This document shows, one piece after another, positions 23,226 to 33,834 of a stretch of 64,000 bases of DNA. The first letter of the stretch is position 1. Each line of letters begins with the position of its first letter. The position numbers were made by a program, and so were the translations under genes. The DNA is taken from NCBI GenBank assembly GCA_032622095.1, contig CP136068.1:156451151-156515150 (forward strand), in the 5' to 3' direction. The notes beneath the pieces are model-generated. The model ran no database searches. It saw only the letters and a program-made list of their open reading frames with translations, and had not been told where the DNA came from. This DNA is from Siphonodentalium dalli (Eukaryota > Mollusca > Scaphopoda > Gadilida > Siphonodentaliidae).

Positions 23226-24103
23226 ATTCATTTAGTTTTTAAAGTAAAAAAAATACGCATAATTTTGGAACAACGCTCTTTATTTATCCAAACTAACCGG
23301 GTTATATGACTCCAATTTGCTGTCACAACATGCACATGTAGTTCGAAGATTCATCTAAATATATAAGGGGCCTGATTGGGGGAGGGGGTCAATTCAAAAG
23401 ATTGTAGAAGCTGTGGTGGTAAATTAGTAAAATATTGTCTTCCATTGAAAAACTTGTGACAATGATACATATGGTCACCGTGGTGTCGTCGTATATGAGT
23501 AGTCGTAAATTTGTATTAAGGCACTCGGTCGTTTGTGCTCCCAGATACAGATAATGTTTTCCTTGAAATTTTCAGGGTATTGAAATGGGTCCAAAATACT
23601 TTAACTATCTGTCTGTAGACATTATTTGACACTGAAGTAATGTAAATACAACTATGCATGTGGTGTTTGGGTCCCTAACAATCAAAGCCATGTGTTCAGC
23701 ATGGAATAGAATAGAGCGTTTAATAAGTAAATTCCTTATATTGCATTTATAAAGACCGTTTGTTTATATCTGTCCGAAAAATTGATCATCTGGAAATCGT
23801 GTTCTTAAAACCACAGGAAGGCTGAATACCAATATTTTGTATACTATGCAGTCAACACATCTTATACCTTCAAAATGACGTAGAGGAAATTTGGAAGCTC
23901 GATGAGCCATGTTCGTTTAAGGAGGTGCATTCATAAATCAAACAATTGTGTCATAACAGTAAAAATTCCACTGTTTCTATTTCCCATATAAATTGAAAAG
24001 ATAGTTATTTCGTTGATTTGTAGAGATCTGAACTGGGTACTAAAACTTAATTCTGTTGTTGAAATTATTGTAGAAACTACAATATTTGATTATTAGACTA
24101 TAC
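23226..24103. other. Intronic stretch of the SGNH-like gene, nothing recognised
   Basis: AT-rich and without motifs. Confidence 0.4.
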
Positions 24104-24790
24104 CTGATTTAAATATGAATTGCTGCTGTGCGTTGATGCGTAAATCTTCCCCACAAAAATCGGCTAGGCGTTCGATGTAGCTGGATCCTAAAAGAGCGAT
24201 TTTATTCTGGTCCATGATCGACAAATTACTAAACTTATTGCTGACAGTGAGAGAGAAAAGATGAATGTAGATGGGCGCGAATCAGGGTTTAAATGGCACA
24301 ACGAGTCGTGAATGGTCACACTCACAGGAGGTGGTAACTTTTGTCGGAACAATTATGTTGCGAGTCGGTCAAACATTTGCGCGTTAACACTTCCTAAGTT
24401 ACAATAAATTGAACAATATATAGACTGCATGGGCTTGTGGTGTCAGATGGTGATTCAATAAGGAGTTCGGCCGCGAAACGCCCAGGAGGATTTTAAAGGG
24501 CCCGCTCCCACAACACACTTTGTAGTTGCCATAATACCGCCGATCAGTTTGGTGATAACTCAGCGTGACGATTTTTCTGCACATATTGTTTGTGTCGCCT
24601 TTTGGAACTCTCCGAACCAATAATATTGGTCGTAAATGGCTTGGTTCAAGCCAACTGTCCTATATATGTCATAATTTTCTCTCTCCATGCCATACAGTTT
24701 CTTTCAATATCATCGAGTTTCTTTCAATATCATCGAGATCAAACTTGTGTAATCCACTCATTTTGCCTAAAACACTCATTTTGCCTAAAA

Positions 24791-26593
24791 ATGGAAGTAG
24801 GAAAAAAAATCCAAGCGGTTGATGAGTTGACAATGCGGGCATTCTCCCACACTCCCAACTTGTCAACTGTAGAAAATGATCCACGGCCATACACTGTTCA
24901 GTTTATTGGCTGGACGGTAGCATAAGAGAACCCATTCTACAACCGACCAAATCTTCAACCAGAGGTGAGTAGTTATTGTGCTTAATGTTTACTTCCTCGG
25001 GGAAAACCCTTTCGTTCTTGTTGCCTTCTTGCTAGAAAATTTGCTCCCTATTTTCAAGAGAAGTTATTTTTATTCCGTTTTGCATTCGAAGAGTATTTCG
25101 TGAAAAATCAAATCTGCCATGATCAGGAGTATAATTATCGGAAATTACATTGAAATTATGCACTAATATTGAGTCTATAAACAAATCATACCAGTAGCAT
25201 GCAGTAAATTAGCATGAGTCCGCGACTAATAACGGCGGCGAATAGCAGTACTTCCCCTGTGTAATTCTAAATTTTTAATCGAAATTCTAAATATACCAGT
25301 GTTCAGATTATTAACGAATTATCAAATTCATTTAAATTTAGCTTACGGTTTGAAAATAATTGGATAGCTTGATTTCAACGAAGAAGAAATATATAAATTA
25401 TTAGTGTTTTAAAGCGATTTCAAATTATTGACTCCAATTTCAAACCAAATATTAAAAATATATTCTAATTTTTATACTGAAAATCAACATCCTCCGTAAT
25501 TGAGCGTATTATGCTCTCTATGTGTGATAAGTATGATTGAGAGGTTGGTTCCATTGGTTTCCGTGTTCTTTTGTTTTGCTTAATCAACCACAATTGGCAC
25601 AATTGGCCTGAGCTGACCTGCCAGCAAGGGATTATCGCACATCAACCGGTAATTGGCCCTATTGTTTTTTGCGAGTCCGTTGCGTTGTCATTGGCTACAT
25701 TTACATTATGACCACTGGCTTCATTCAGTGTTATAAACCACATGTTTTAGAGTGAGCCCATTACTCCCGGGGTTCGCTCCCCCGAAATACTTTCTTGAGT
25801 AAACCCATTACTTCGTTGATTGAAATATAGTATTTAACAATGTTATATGTAATGTTACAGACGGCACCAAAAGCAGAACACGGATCAGATCGCGTCAACA
25901 CCAGGCATCCCTTGATGTTTCTTTAAAACTTCTGACAGAGGGTACAGTTATTCAGTTTGTCGGGTCTAACGACCCATCTGCCGTCATACATACAGGAAAA
26001 GTGCTAGTTGCCGACAAGTTCCTATGAGAAACGACAATTTCATTCAATTGAAACATCATCATGGCATCGTCTCATACAATAATTAATTGGTTGTACCTGG
26101 TAAGTGCTTCTAACATTTTCGATTTATATAACATTTTGGACATTGTCCTTGCCGTTTTTGGCTCAACATTCAGTCAACATTTCCATTAACTTAATGGGGA
26201 GACTTTTGTCATTTATCTTATATTTCGGATATGAACTGTTTAGATATGAACATAAAAATACGTTTACGTTTCAGTGTTATAAACCACAAAATGACATTAT
26301 GGTCGCAATGACATCACATTATTTTTGGTCAAATGTTACCGGTCCGATGATTTTCGACCGATTATTTCCCTTTTTCGGTCTGGCTGGGTGGTGACTTGAG
26401 CAATATTCAACACAATGCCTTGATAATTTGTCAATTTATTTGATATACATGTTGGGAAGTCCCATATATGGTGTTAATAATATTATTACTTTGCTTTTTT
26501 GCAGAACCATCAGAGAAGGCAAAGCCAACCCGAAAGAGGAGAGCCACGTCGCAACGTGTAAAAACGTGGCATCGTCCAATGAGATTGTACCTG
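24791..26593 (+). CDS. Possible exons of an unrecognised plus-strand gene
   Basis: Three stretches look exon-like. ATG at 24791 opens a frame MEVGKKIQAVDELTMRAF ending in a stop at 24925, with possible donors before it. At 25861, after TTACAG, a frame reads GTKSRTRIRSRQHQASLDVS and goes on to a hydrophobic segment. At 26505, after TTTTTTGCAG, a frame reads EPSEKAKPTRKRRATSQRVK (basic, possible nuclear signal) and ends at CTG|GTACAT. The phases do not join cleanly, so I cannot give a gene model. It starts about 575 bases from exon 1 of the SGNH-like gene and points the other way. Confidence 0.25.
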
Positions 26594-26735
26594 GTACATA
26601 TTTTCCTATTTATATTCTACAGTCCATGCAATGTCCGAAACTATAGTAAATATCCCGCGATGGGAACCTTTCCCGATCGGTTGAAAATATATTTAGGAAA
26701 AAAAATGCCTGATGTTAATGTCCTTAGGGACTAAA

Positions 26736-27162
26736 CCCTTTACCCAACAGAACAGAACGGCCCTGTGCCAATGCATTCTCTTATATATGCGAGTCGACCA
26801 TAGGTCGCCTCGCATATATAAGAGAATGCATTGGCTTAACACATTAAAAGTGATAAAATTGTCAAAGAATGTAGAAAAATATTATAAAAATTGTTAAAAA
26901 ATGTAAGAAAAAATGGTGAAAAGTGTTAAAAAGATTTTCTTTAGGCCAATGCATTCTCTTATATATGCGAGGTGACCTATGGTCGACTCGCATATATAAG
27001 AGAATGCATTGGCACAGGGCATAACTGTAACCATCACAATGTGGTCAATGAACCGGTTCCAATGATATCCATATTTGTATGGTGTTATTGAGACAGACCG
27101 AAGATATTTTAGGCTGTTGAAGCTTTATTTGGGCGTTTTTGGCCGCTTTGTTGGTTAAAGGG
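26736..27162. mobile_element. piggyBac-like MITE (TIR CCCTTTACCCAACA), two 67-bp hairpins
   Basis: The left end AAACCCTTTACCCAACAG and the right end GTTGGTTAAAGGG|TTAA are inverted. TTAA flanks (left mutated to TAAA) and CCC termini fit piggyBac. Hairpins lie at 26768-26834 and 26946-27012, in opposite orientation, separated by an A-rich spacer. The right third contains GTGGTCAATGAACCGGTTCC and TGAGACAGACCGAAG. Confidence 0.8.
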
Positions 27163-28156
27163 TTAAAGGAATGAATAGATCACGTGAACTATAACGATTT
27201 CCATTCCAGTTCTGATCCTGTTATAGCATAAATTAGGCCAAAAAAAAAAGGTTTTGGTTCTCAGGCCCCGCCGCATTGAATAAAAAGGGCCGCATTAGGC
27301 CTTTTTACTGCAATGCCTGATGTTATGACAAAAAAACTTACGAAAAAATAAATTGGAATATTTTGTTTTGTTTTATTATTTTATCAACATGTCCATAGCA
27401 GATATGTGTTGAATATTAGTGTGCATTGAGCTCTAACATGTAATGTGTTAAAAAGTGACTTGCAGGCTTACAACATGAAGTAGATGACTACAATTAAGAA
27501 AATGATTAGCTGATCCTCATGCTCTTCTTACAATTAGTCATTGTGAACAACTTACACTAATTGTAACTTTATACAATTGAAAGGCACAGGACTAAATTCA
27601 GGATCACATATTAGAATGGGGAGGTATCAGTTTTTAGACAACAATAACAGTAGTTAATGTCAGGGGCATTATATATTGTTAGCTAATCCCAGTCATACAC
27701 TGGTAGTACAATGTCATTTTCATATAAGACTAAATGAGTTTATATGCATAACAGTTCCCTCTACCTTTCTGGTTATTACTAGACAGAGGAAGGTATCTTT
27801 GTCCATGCTTACTATGCGCAGAAAAAAAGAAGAAAAAAAACCCTCCCTCCCTCATTGATTTGAAAACAAAATTGCCTGAGAACCAAAAAACTTTTTTTTT
27901 TGGCCTTATGACTGGTCACATCAGTCACATACTTACCTCAACTGCAAGCTTTGTAAAACAGGAACTTTCTCACCCGTATATAGTATAAAGCTTGTGATCT
28001 CAGATGTAAAACTGAGCCAGCTATATATTATAAATTAACGCAGTACCCTTCTATATTCCAATTGAATAAATAGATCCATATTTATTCAAGTTTGATAAAC
28101 TGAATTTTATCAAAATTACCTGTTTGCTTAATATTTCATAACACCTGTAATATATT
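27163..28156. other. Intergenic, nothing recognised
   Basis: A10/T10 runs at 27240 and 27890 with matching flanks (AAAAAGGTTTTGGTTCTCAG and its complement GAGAACCAAAAAACTTTTTT) form a loose 650-bp inverted pair, which may mark the ends of an old element. Confidence 0.4.
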
Positions 28157-29936
28157 TCAGGTTTGGGGGATTTACAGCTTGAAACAGTCACAGAAAACCA
28201 ACAAAGAACCACCAACGTGAGAGAAGAGACTCAGCAACATAGAACCACCAACGTGAATGAAGAGAAGTCTTTGCCAGTTGTATTTTCCAAGAATGTGAAG
28301 ACATTATTCTCCATTGGTGATTGTGTGAAGATTGTGTGAAATTGAAGAGTAAGAAAAGGCCATACAAAATGGGGACCCATCAACATTTAGCATGTCTGTA
28401 GAATGTGGCCCGGGGAAACCGCAATCTAAGGATAAAATTGATAAAAAAAACAAATATTGTTGAAGCGTTTGCGAGCAACCCTGAAATCAAAGGTTAAAAA
28501 ACCAGAATTGGCCTCTGTATTGGAACAAATAAAAACAAAAAATCTAATATGCTTCATGAATTAGTCTTATGCCCAGCCTGTGTACGAAATAACACCTGAG
28601 ACGGTTGTTCACATCGAGGAAAATTGTTCTTGAACGAAATTGAGTGAACGAATTAGAAAAGAGTGCCCCGGTCTTTTTCCAGGTCAAAGGGTTGTTCGCA
28701 AACTTAAAAAAGAATATGAAGTCCTATTTGAAAAAGTTCTTATGCCCCAACGGACATCCACTGGCTGGTGCATTGATATTGAGTGTCTTCTTCAGGTTTT
28801 GGCTTTCAGATTCCCATTTTTATCTGATGGAAAAATCCTCAATTTCCGTTTTTAAGGCGACGGGAGGGTATAATAGGGAACAGTGGTCAAACATTTCTTT
28901 CATTGAGTCCGAATGACAATGATATCAGATTAAACGGTAATCTTTTCCAAAGTTCTGATCTCGTTTTTCCGATTTATATTTTCCATGGAACCGATTGTCG
29001 CGATAATTTGGAAGAAAACTTAGCTGATTTGAATGACCAACTCAAAAATCTGCAACAAAGGGGATATAAATTCTATTTAACTGGTGACTATATGTTTTTG
29101 AAGCACTTTTAGATGGTTCAGGTGTATTGGGCCCTATGAAAGATACTAGTTATTCTCTATATTCGGAAGTGTCGAAAAAAGACGCCAATCAGGTGCACTC
29201 AGAAACGAAATCTCGAACCGACATGCCGACATCACTGGAACATATTCACAACACATCATTAGTAAAATGCATTACCACAAAAGATATTGTATTCTACATG
29301 GCCTTGCCCGCAGTGTGGAAAAATTATTAACACTCGATATCCAATGTATACTAGATGACGAAAAAATCATTAACAATATTTCTGGACGAAATGGTTTAAC
29401 GGAAAGGCATCTAAGTCTAATAAATTTGCAGACAAATATCCGCAAACGGGGCATACAAAAAGGAAACTGGGAGATTCCTTTAGACAAAAATGGGAAACTG
29501 GAACCAATCAAGCTCAATGCCAGTCATGCATATACACTTTTGAGTCCACCTCCAAATGGAGATGAGCAGGAATTCCCCCATGTTTTCACCGACGTGTATA
29601 AATCCAACAATGTAAGGCCATATAAAATAAAGTGTTTGTTTCTCAGGCAACTTTTTTTTCAAAATGGTGAGGCAGGGAGGAATTTATTTTATTAATTTAT
29701 TTCAGGATTTTGTGAGCATGAGGCAGGTATTTATTAATGAAAATATTTATTTATCCAGTATATTGAATATTCCTATAGCTATTCGAGTTGTTGGTGAACT
29801 TTGTGCTCTAAGGGGTGTAGTAAATCTACCTGCACCTTTTCTGGCCCGATTAGGACCACGAAACACAACTGGGTCATGTACCTTTTGTAGCTATAGATGT
29901 CACCAAACATCTGTTTTTGTGAATAGTCAGTGCTGA
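28157..29936 (+). pseudogene. Decayed DDE-transposase-like gene, 5' part
   Basis: Coding traces run through several frames. After an acceptor at 28157 comes GLGDLQLETVTENQQRTTN. Further on, LMPQRTSTGWCIDIECLLQV is followed by ATGGYNREQWSNISFI, then FPIYIFHGTDCRDNLEENL and YKFYLTGDYMFL (29040-29100), a GD block like the second catalytic Asp of large DDE transposases. Next come YCILHGLARSVEKLLTLDI (a C/H-rich segment) and a stretch ending FPHVFTDV near 29600. Stops and frame changes are frequent. The C-terminal part seems to lie at 33835-35609, across the intact minus-strand gene. I cannot name the superfamily; DDE-like is inference from motif order. Confidence 0.5.
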
Positions 29937-29995
29937 TGTTCAAGCCCATTTTTAATAGTCAGGATAGAATAGAAACAAGCAGTATAATGCAATCA

Positions 29996-30001
29996 TTTAT
30001 T
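29996..30001 (-). terminator. Polyadenylation signal AATAAA of the 1094-codon gene
   Basis: AATAAA on the minus strand lies about 290 bases after the stop codon at 30288. The 3' UTR between them has no other gene. Confidence 0.55.
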
Positions 30002-30287
30002 CATCTTTGGATCATATTATTGCTTTTGTGAAAGAAAAATGAAGACAAAATATGTGACAAACTGTCATTCAAAATAGTCTAAGACAAAATAATTTGCCAT
30101 CACACCTCAAGTCTGGTGGGGGGGTAGTTTCAAAACAAAATGTTTGCGCAAAAACAAAACAAAACACAAAAAGCCATCTTGGCTGTAATTTCTTAACAAG
30201 AACACACATGTAAGCCTGGTATAAAAGTGCATCATTGCATACAAAACACATACTTGTATAATACAATGCACTTGTCAACAATGCTTA

Positions 30288-33200
30288 TCATTTTTTGCGT
30301 TTTTTAGTCTGAGCACTTGATTTGACATTTTGGGCTTTCCTCCTCCTTGTTGTTATTGGGAACTTTGATGAACAATCAGAACATTGAGGGAAACAACCAT
30401 CATTTTTCAGCAAATTATTGGCATCACCACATTTGACACAAACATCAATAAAACAATGAGAGCTATAATAGGATGTTTCAATATCATTCAAACAGGTGAA
30501 ATTCTTTATATACAGCTTGTCTAAAACTTTACTGGTCTGTGGTGCCTTCTCGAAGGAGATCAAGTCTCGAATGTTTGCACCACAGCTATAATCATAGTAC
30601 TGTAATACTTTATCCAATATCTGTTTCTCAACTGATGTGAGCATGGACTTACTGTGAAGAAGCCTGGGCTTATCACACTCAACACAAGTGAGATTTTGCT
30701 TTACATTTTTAGCAGTTTGGCCTGTCAGAGTGAATGGCAACTTATTTGAAGACTCACCAGTCACTACAACAGGCTTAGACTTATTAGATGGCCTGTGTGT
30801 CTCGGTAGTTTCTTTTTTACCATAGAGATCTTCGAATTTCAGATAATGGTTCCCTGATTCATCTGGTACAGGGTCAGGAAAATTGTGGAGTTTACCAAAA
30901 TTCTCTTCAGAAAGTCTTGGTGAACCACACATTTGACAATTTAATAAACCACATTTCTTAATTGCAAAAGTGTATCGTTTGGATACACAGCAATGATCCA
31001 TGAATTTCTGCAAAGATTTTTTACCTTTGAGGTCAGCTGCACTTTTGCCATTGTCACTGATTGTGTCATCTATCTCTTGGATAGCTTTCCAGAGTGATAA
31101 AATGTCAGAATCAGTGGCAGCTTGAAATATCTGAAAATTTTTATCCTTTAAGGATAATCTACTGATCAAATTCTCAAGAAGTGACTTAACTGGGGCAAGA
31201 CTTTCTCCAACTGCATCAGAGAGACCCTCATGTTTTTCTGCGGCTTTTCTTACTGATTTCATAGTATTACAAGACTTCAGCACCTTTTCGAATTTGTCAT
31301 CAACATTTTTTCTCATCAAAGCAACACAATTTAAAGCCAAATTTATGATGCTCATAATACGTTCAGGAGGGTTTCTCCAAGAGGCATTTGGGGCCGTCCT
31401 TGCCGCAACCAACATGTCGAGGTCCAAGTATTTGAAAATGCTAATGAGAGATGCTTGGACACTTAAAAAATTTGTCCGGTGGTCAGGCCCACCGTCGGTA
31501 TACAACAGTAAAATAGGGGGGACCTCATTCTGACCTTGAGACAACACATTTTTTAGCTCGGTCATGTGACGCAGAGGACTGGATGCTTCAAAAATATGAT
31601 CTTTAATCCCTACATGTACAGCACCCCTGTAAAATGACCCTTCAATGTTCTCCGGTATATCAATGTTCATTATCACACTTGGAATCACAGACATTTTGGA
31701 GAAATCGTGGTCAGATGCCGCCATGACTTTGTTCTCCGACACGATGACCTGACGTCCTCGATCTACAGCTGCTAGTGGGTTCCCTGGTTCGCCGACCTTG
31801 ACAAAATGTTTATCGTCCATACATATCAGTGAACAGTGATCACGGTGCTGTATCGCCATCTCCCTGAGATACCTGAATATACCCGCGCAGTAATGGTCAT
31901 CTTCATGTTTTGAACGGAAAACCCTCGCTTGAACCATGAATTTGAGTCCCAAGTCACCAGTGTACTTCAATGAAGACGATGCATATGGGTTGCGTGGTGC
32001 AAACTGGTACCTAACACATTGTTCACTCGGTATCGGTGTACCGTCCTCGCAAAGTTTTTGAACTTGTCGAACCAAGTCCGGCACTGATATGGCATTAGCC
32101 AAATAAAGAAGTTTATCGTGCCTCCGGTCTTGACAAGTCTCTTCCACAACATTTTGTAAGTATTCCTTGCACTTGGCAAAGAATGTCGAGAATTGTTTTG
32201 GGCGGCCTTCATTCTGTGAACGCAAGTCCATAATTATATCTGGGTCTTCCTCAGAGAATGCAAATTCAGTTCTCTCATCTATCAATTTAGACAATTTGTG
32301 CTCAGAAACAGAATTGTCTCCAGTTAACCGCTTATAAATTATTCGTAGTTTGTGAGATTTCACGTCACACATTCTACCACACATGACAGAAAATTGTCGC
32401 TTCATTTCTCTGGTGTGGTATTCAGGTAAGTCTGCTTTTAACTTCTGCACAATTTTTGCATTCAGGGCAAGAGTTTCATTTTCATCACAATCTGGCTCTG
32501 TTTTCCAAATGTAGTTATATGTTCCTAAATTGTTCCCATAAGAATATGAAAACATATATGTTTTCAAAGGCATAGCCTGCGGCAAGAAATGAATGTAATG
32601 TCGTCTGGCATCAGTATCTGATGGCGTGAAATTGTCTACAGATATTGGGGTAGAATATGCTGTATCTTCTAATGCATCAACAAGAGGTTTGTATCGAGCC
32701 CGGAATGTTGGTTTAACAACAGTTTTTGTGTGAATAAGTTGAAGATGTTCACACTCCGATAATTCACGCACTGGTTGTGGTTGGCTTTGGTTGGCTTGCA
32801 TGTTAATCCTCTGAGTTTCTAAATAAATCAAATACCGATGGATTGCTTCTACAAAGTCAAACAGCAGTGTTTTGATTTCTGCCCAGATAGCAGCTTTCAA
32901 GAATGGCTGCTCCAGCACATCATTCAAAGTGTCATTCAAGTCTATCAATTTTCTCGAGTCAAGTTTTTGAATTTTATGTTTAGATTTAGTCGGGTCGTTG
33001 AATCCAAAGAATTGATGGAATGGCGATGGAATATGACAGGCACGCTCTTCAAGTTTCTGATAATGTGGATCTATTAGCCATAAACAATCAGAAAAAGAAC
33101 TCACAAATTGACGGCCTATCATATTCACACTGTCTTTGTTGAAGCCAACATGTTTGTCATCAAGCCATTGTAAAATTGCATTTGTCAGTTCATCTCTGTT

Positions 33201-33572
33201 GTTATTAACTTTCACTTTTGGGGGCAGAACTAACTCCTTTTGACTATTCATCATCAAAGTGAATGCATCCTTTACTCCGCTAGCTGCCTCCTTGTCAGCA
33301 TCATTGTCTGTGTTCTGATGTTTTAAACTAAATCGAAAATATCTTCCGAAATGTTCGACAATTTCCGCCACAGAAATACAATCGTCCGACACGATATCGA
33401 AATCGCCGTTTTTGGATTTTGACACCGCAACAATCCAGTCAGAACTATCGATGTCGCTGGATAAAATGTCTTGCTGCATTTCCCGAATTGTGCATGCTTT
33501 ATCCACGCTACGTATCGACCATTTGGTCTCCGATTTATTGCGTTCAACGACGAAATTGATTAGCGTCGCCAT
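30288..33572 (-). CDS. Intact 1094-aa DDE-type transposase-like protein, Cys-rich C-terminus, single exon
   Basis: One uninterrupted frame. It has the layout of a cut-and-paste transposase or a domesticated descendant. ICMDDKHFVKVGEPG (Asp586/587), LLYTDGGPDHRTNF (Asp693, Asp697) and NPPERIMSIINLAL (Glu737) form a D-x106-D-x43-E triad in an RNase-H-like setting. The N-terminal 90 residues look like a small folded domain (possibly ubiquitin/PB1-like; weak). Residues 120-550 are largely helical and charged. The C-terminal 230 residues carry CxxC pairs (NCQMCGSP, CVECDKPR, CVKCGDANN, CSDCSS), probably zinc-binding, and end in a basic KKRKK tail, a likely nuclear signal. The gene lies inside the decayed plus-strand transposase-like gene in the opposite orientation. 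I found no clear terminal inverted repeats. The triad is seen; transposase activity is inferred. Confidence 0.8.
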   Translation of the reverse strand: MATLINFVVERNKSETKWSIRSVDKACTIREMQQDILSSDIDSSDWIVAVSKSKNGDFDIVSDDCISVAEIVEHFGRYFRFSLKHQNTDNDADKEAASGVKDAFTLMMNSQKELVLPPKVKVNNNRDELTNAILQWLDDKHVGFNKDSVNMIGRQFVSSFSDCLWLIDPHYQKLEERACHIPSPFHQFFGFNDPTKSKHKIQKLDSRKLIDLNDTLNDVLEQPFLKAAIWAEIKTLLFDFVEAIHRYLIYLETQRINMQANQSQPQPVRELSECEHLQLIHTKTVVKPTFRARYKPLVDALEDTAYSTPISVDNFTPSDTDARRHYIHFLPQAMPLKTYMFSYSYGNNLGTYNYIWKTEPDCDENETLALNAKIVQKLKADLPEYHTREMKRQFSVMCGRMCDVKSHKLRIIYKRLTGDNSVSEHKLSKLIDERTEFAFSEEDPDIIMDLRSQNEGRPKQFSTFFAKCKEYLQNVVEETCQDRRHDKLLYLANAISVPDLVRQVQKLCEDGTPIPSEQCVRYQFAPRNPYASSSLKYTGDLGLKFMVQARVFRSKHEDDHYCAGIFRYLREMAIQHRDHCSLICMDDKHFVKVGEPGNPLAAVDRGRQVIVSENKVMAASDHDFSKMSVIPSVIMNIDIPENIEGSFYRGAVHVGIKDHIFEASSPLRHMTELKNVLSQGQNEVPPILLLYTDGGPDHRTNFLSVQASLISIFKYLDLDMLVAARTAPNASWRNPPERIMSIINLALNCVALMRKNVDDKFEKVLKSCNTMKSVRKAAEKHEGLSDAVGESLAPVKSLLENLISRLSLKDKNFQIFQAATDSDILSLWKAIQEIDDTISDNGKSAADLKGKKSLQKFMDHCCVSKRYTFAIKKCGLLNCQMCGSPRLSEENFGKLHNFPDPVPDESGNHYLKFEDLYGKKETTETHRPSNKSKPVVVTGESSNKLPFTLTGQTAKNVKQNLTCVECDKPRLLHSKSMLTSVEKQILDKVLQYYDYSCGANIRDLISFEKAPQTSKVLDKLYIKNFTCLNDIETSYYSSHCFIDVCVKCGDANNLLKNDGCFPQCSDCSSKFPITTRRRKAQNVKSSAQTKKRKK

Positions 33573-33597
33573 GGTTAAAAAGCTTGATTTTTTATGA

Positions 33598-33629
33598 TTA
33601 CGTCATGGCTTCCCCCGCATACGTCATGG
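33598..33629 (-). promoter_or_regulatory. Two CRE-like sites upstream of the 1094-codon gene
   Basis: TACGTCATGG occurs twice, 21 bases apart, 25-60 bases upstream of the ATG at 33572 (TGACGTA on the coding strand). The repeat and position suggest promoter elements; no TATA box is obvious. Confidence 0.4.
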
Positions 33630-33834
33630 GATTTCCTGCGCGAATTACTTCCCTTCCCGGAAGTTACAAACTCCGGACTGAATTAACTCCGTTTTTGCCG
33701 GCGAAACGCACTGACCCAAAGATACTTTTGTGGTGTTTTTTTACGAGAGGAATTTAATCATTTATTAATTTTTCAGACCTAATAAAGACTTACCATGCGC
33801 AGGTTTTCCGAACGGGCGGCGATCCCTGAGAAAC

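Larger units (their letters stand above)
20404..24215 (-). pseudogene. SGNH/GDSL-hydrolase-like gene, two recognisable exons, internally damaged
   Basis: Exon 1 (24215-24104) encodes MDQNKIALLGSSYIERLADF and more, with the GSSY nucleophile block of SGNH-type hydrolases, and ends at CAG|GTATAG. Exon 2 can start at 20892 after TTTTCAG and continues in phase with GMVLFPTAAQKQIKK, matching the GGM block that follows in this family, but meets a stop. Another frame from about 20867 to 20404 reads ITATSTSESKDIVSCLLKLV, then RVFVGEILYR and LGTFLKQRKTINQHLKK, the C-terminal half of the same fold. The GGND block expected between the two is missing, and no clear D-x-x-H motif follows (SSVRHNN instead). 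It is probably a pseudogene of a family that also occurs in some retroelements (e.g. Ngaro). The 3.2-kb intron holds the LINE fragment and hairpins. Confidence 0.55.
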
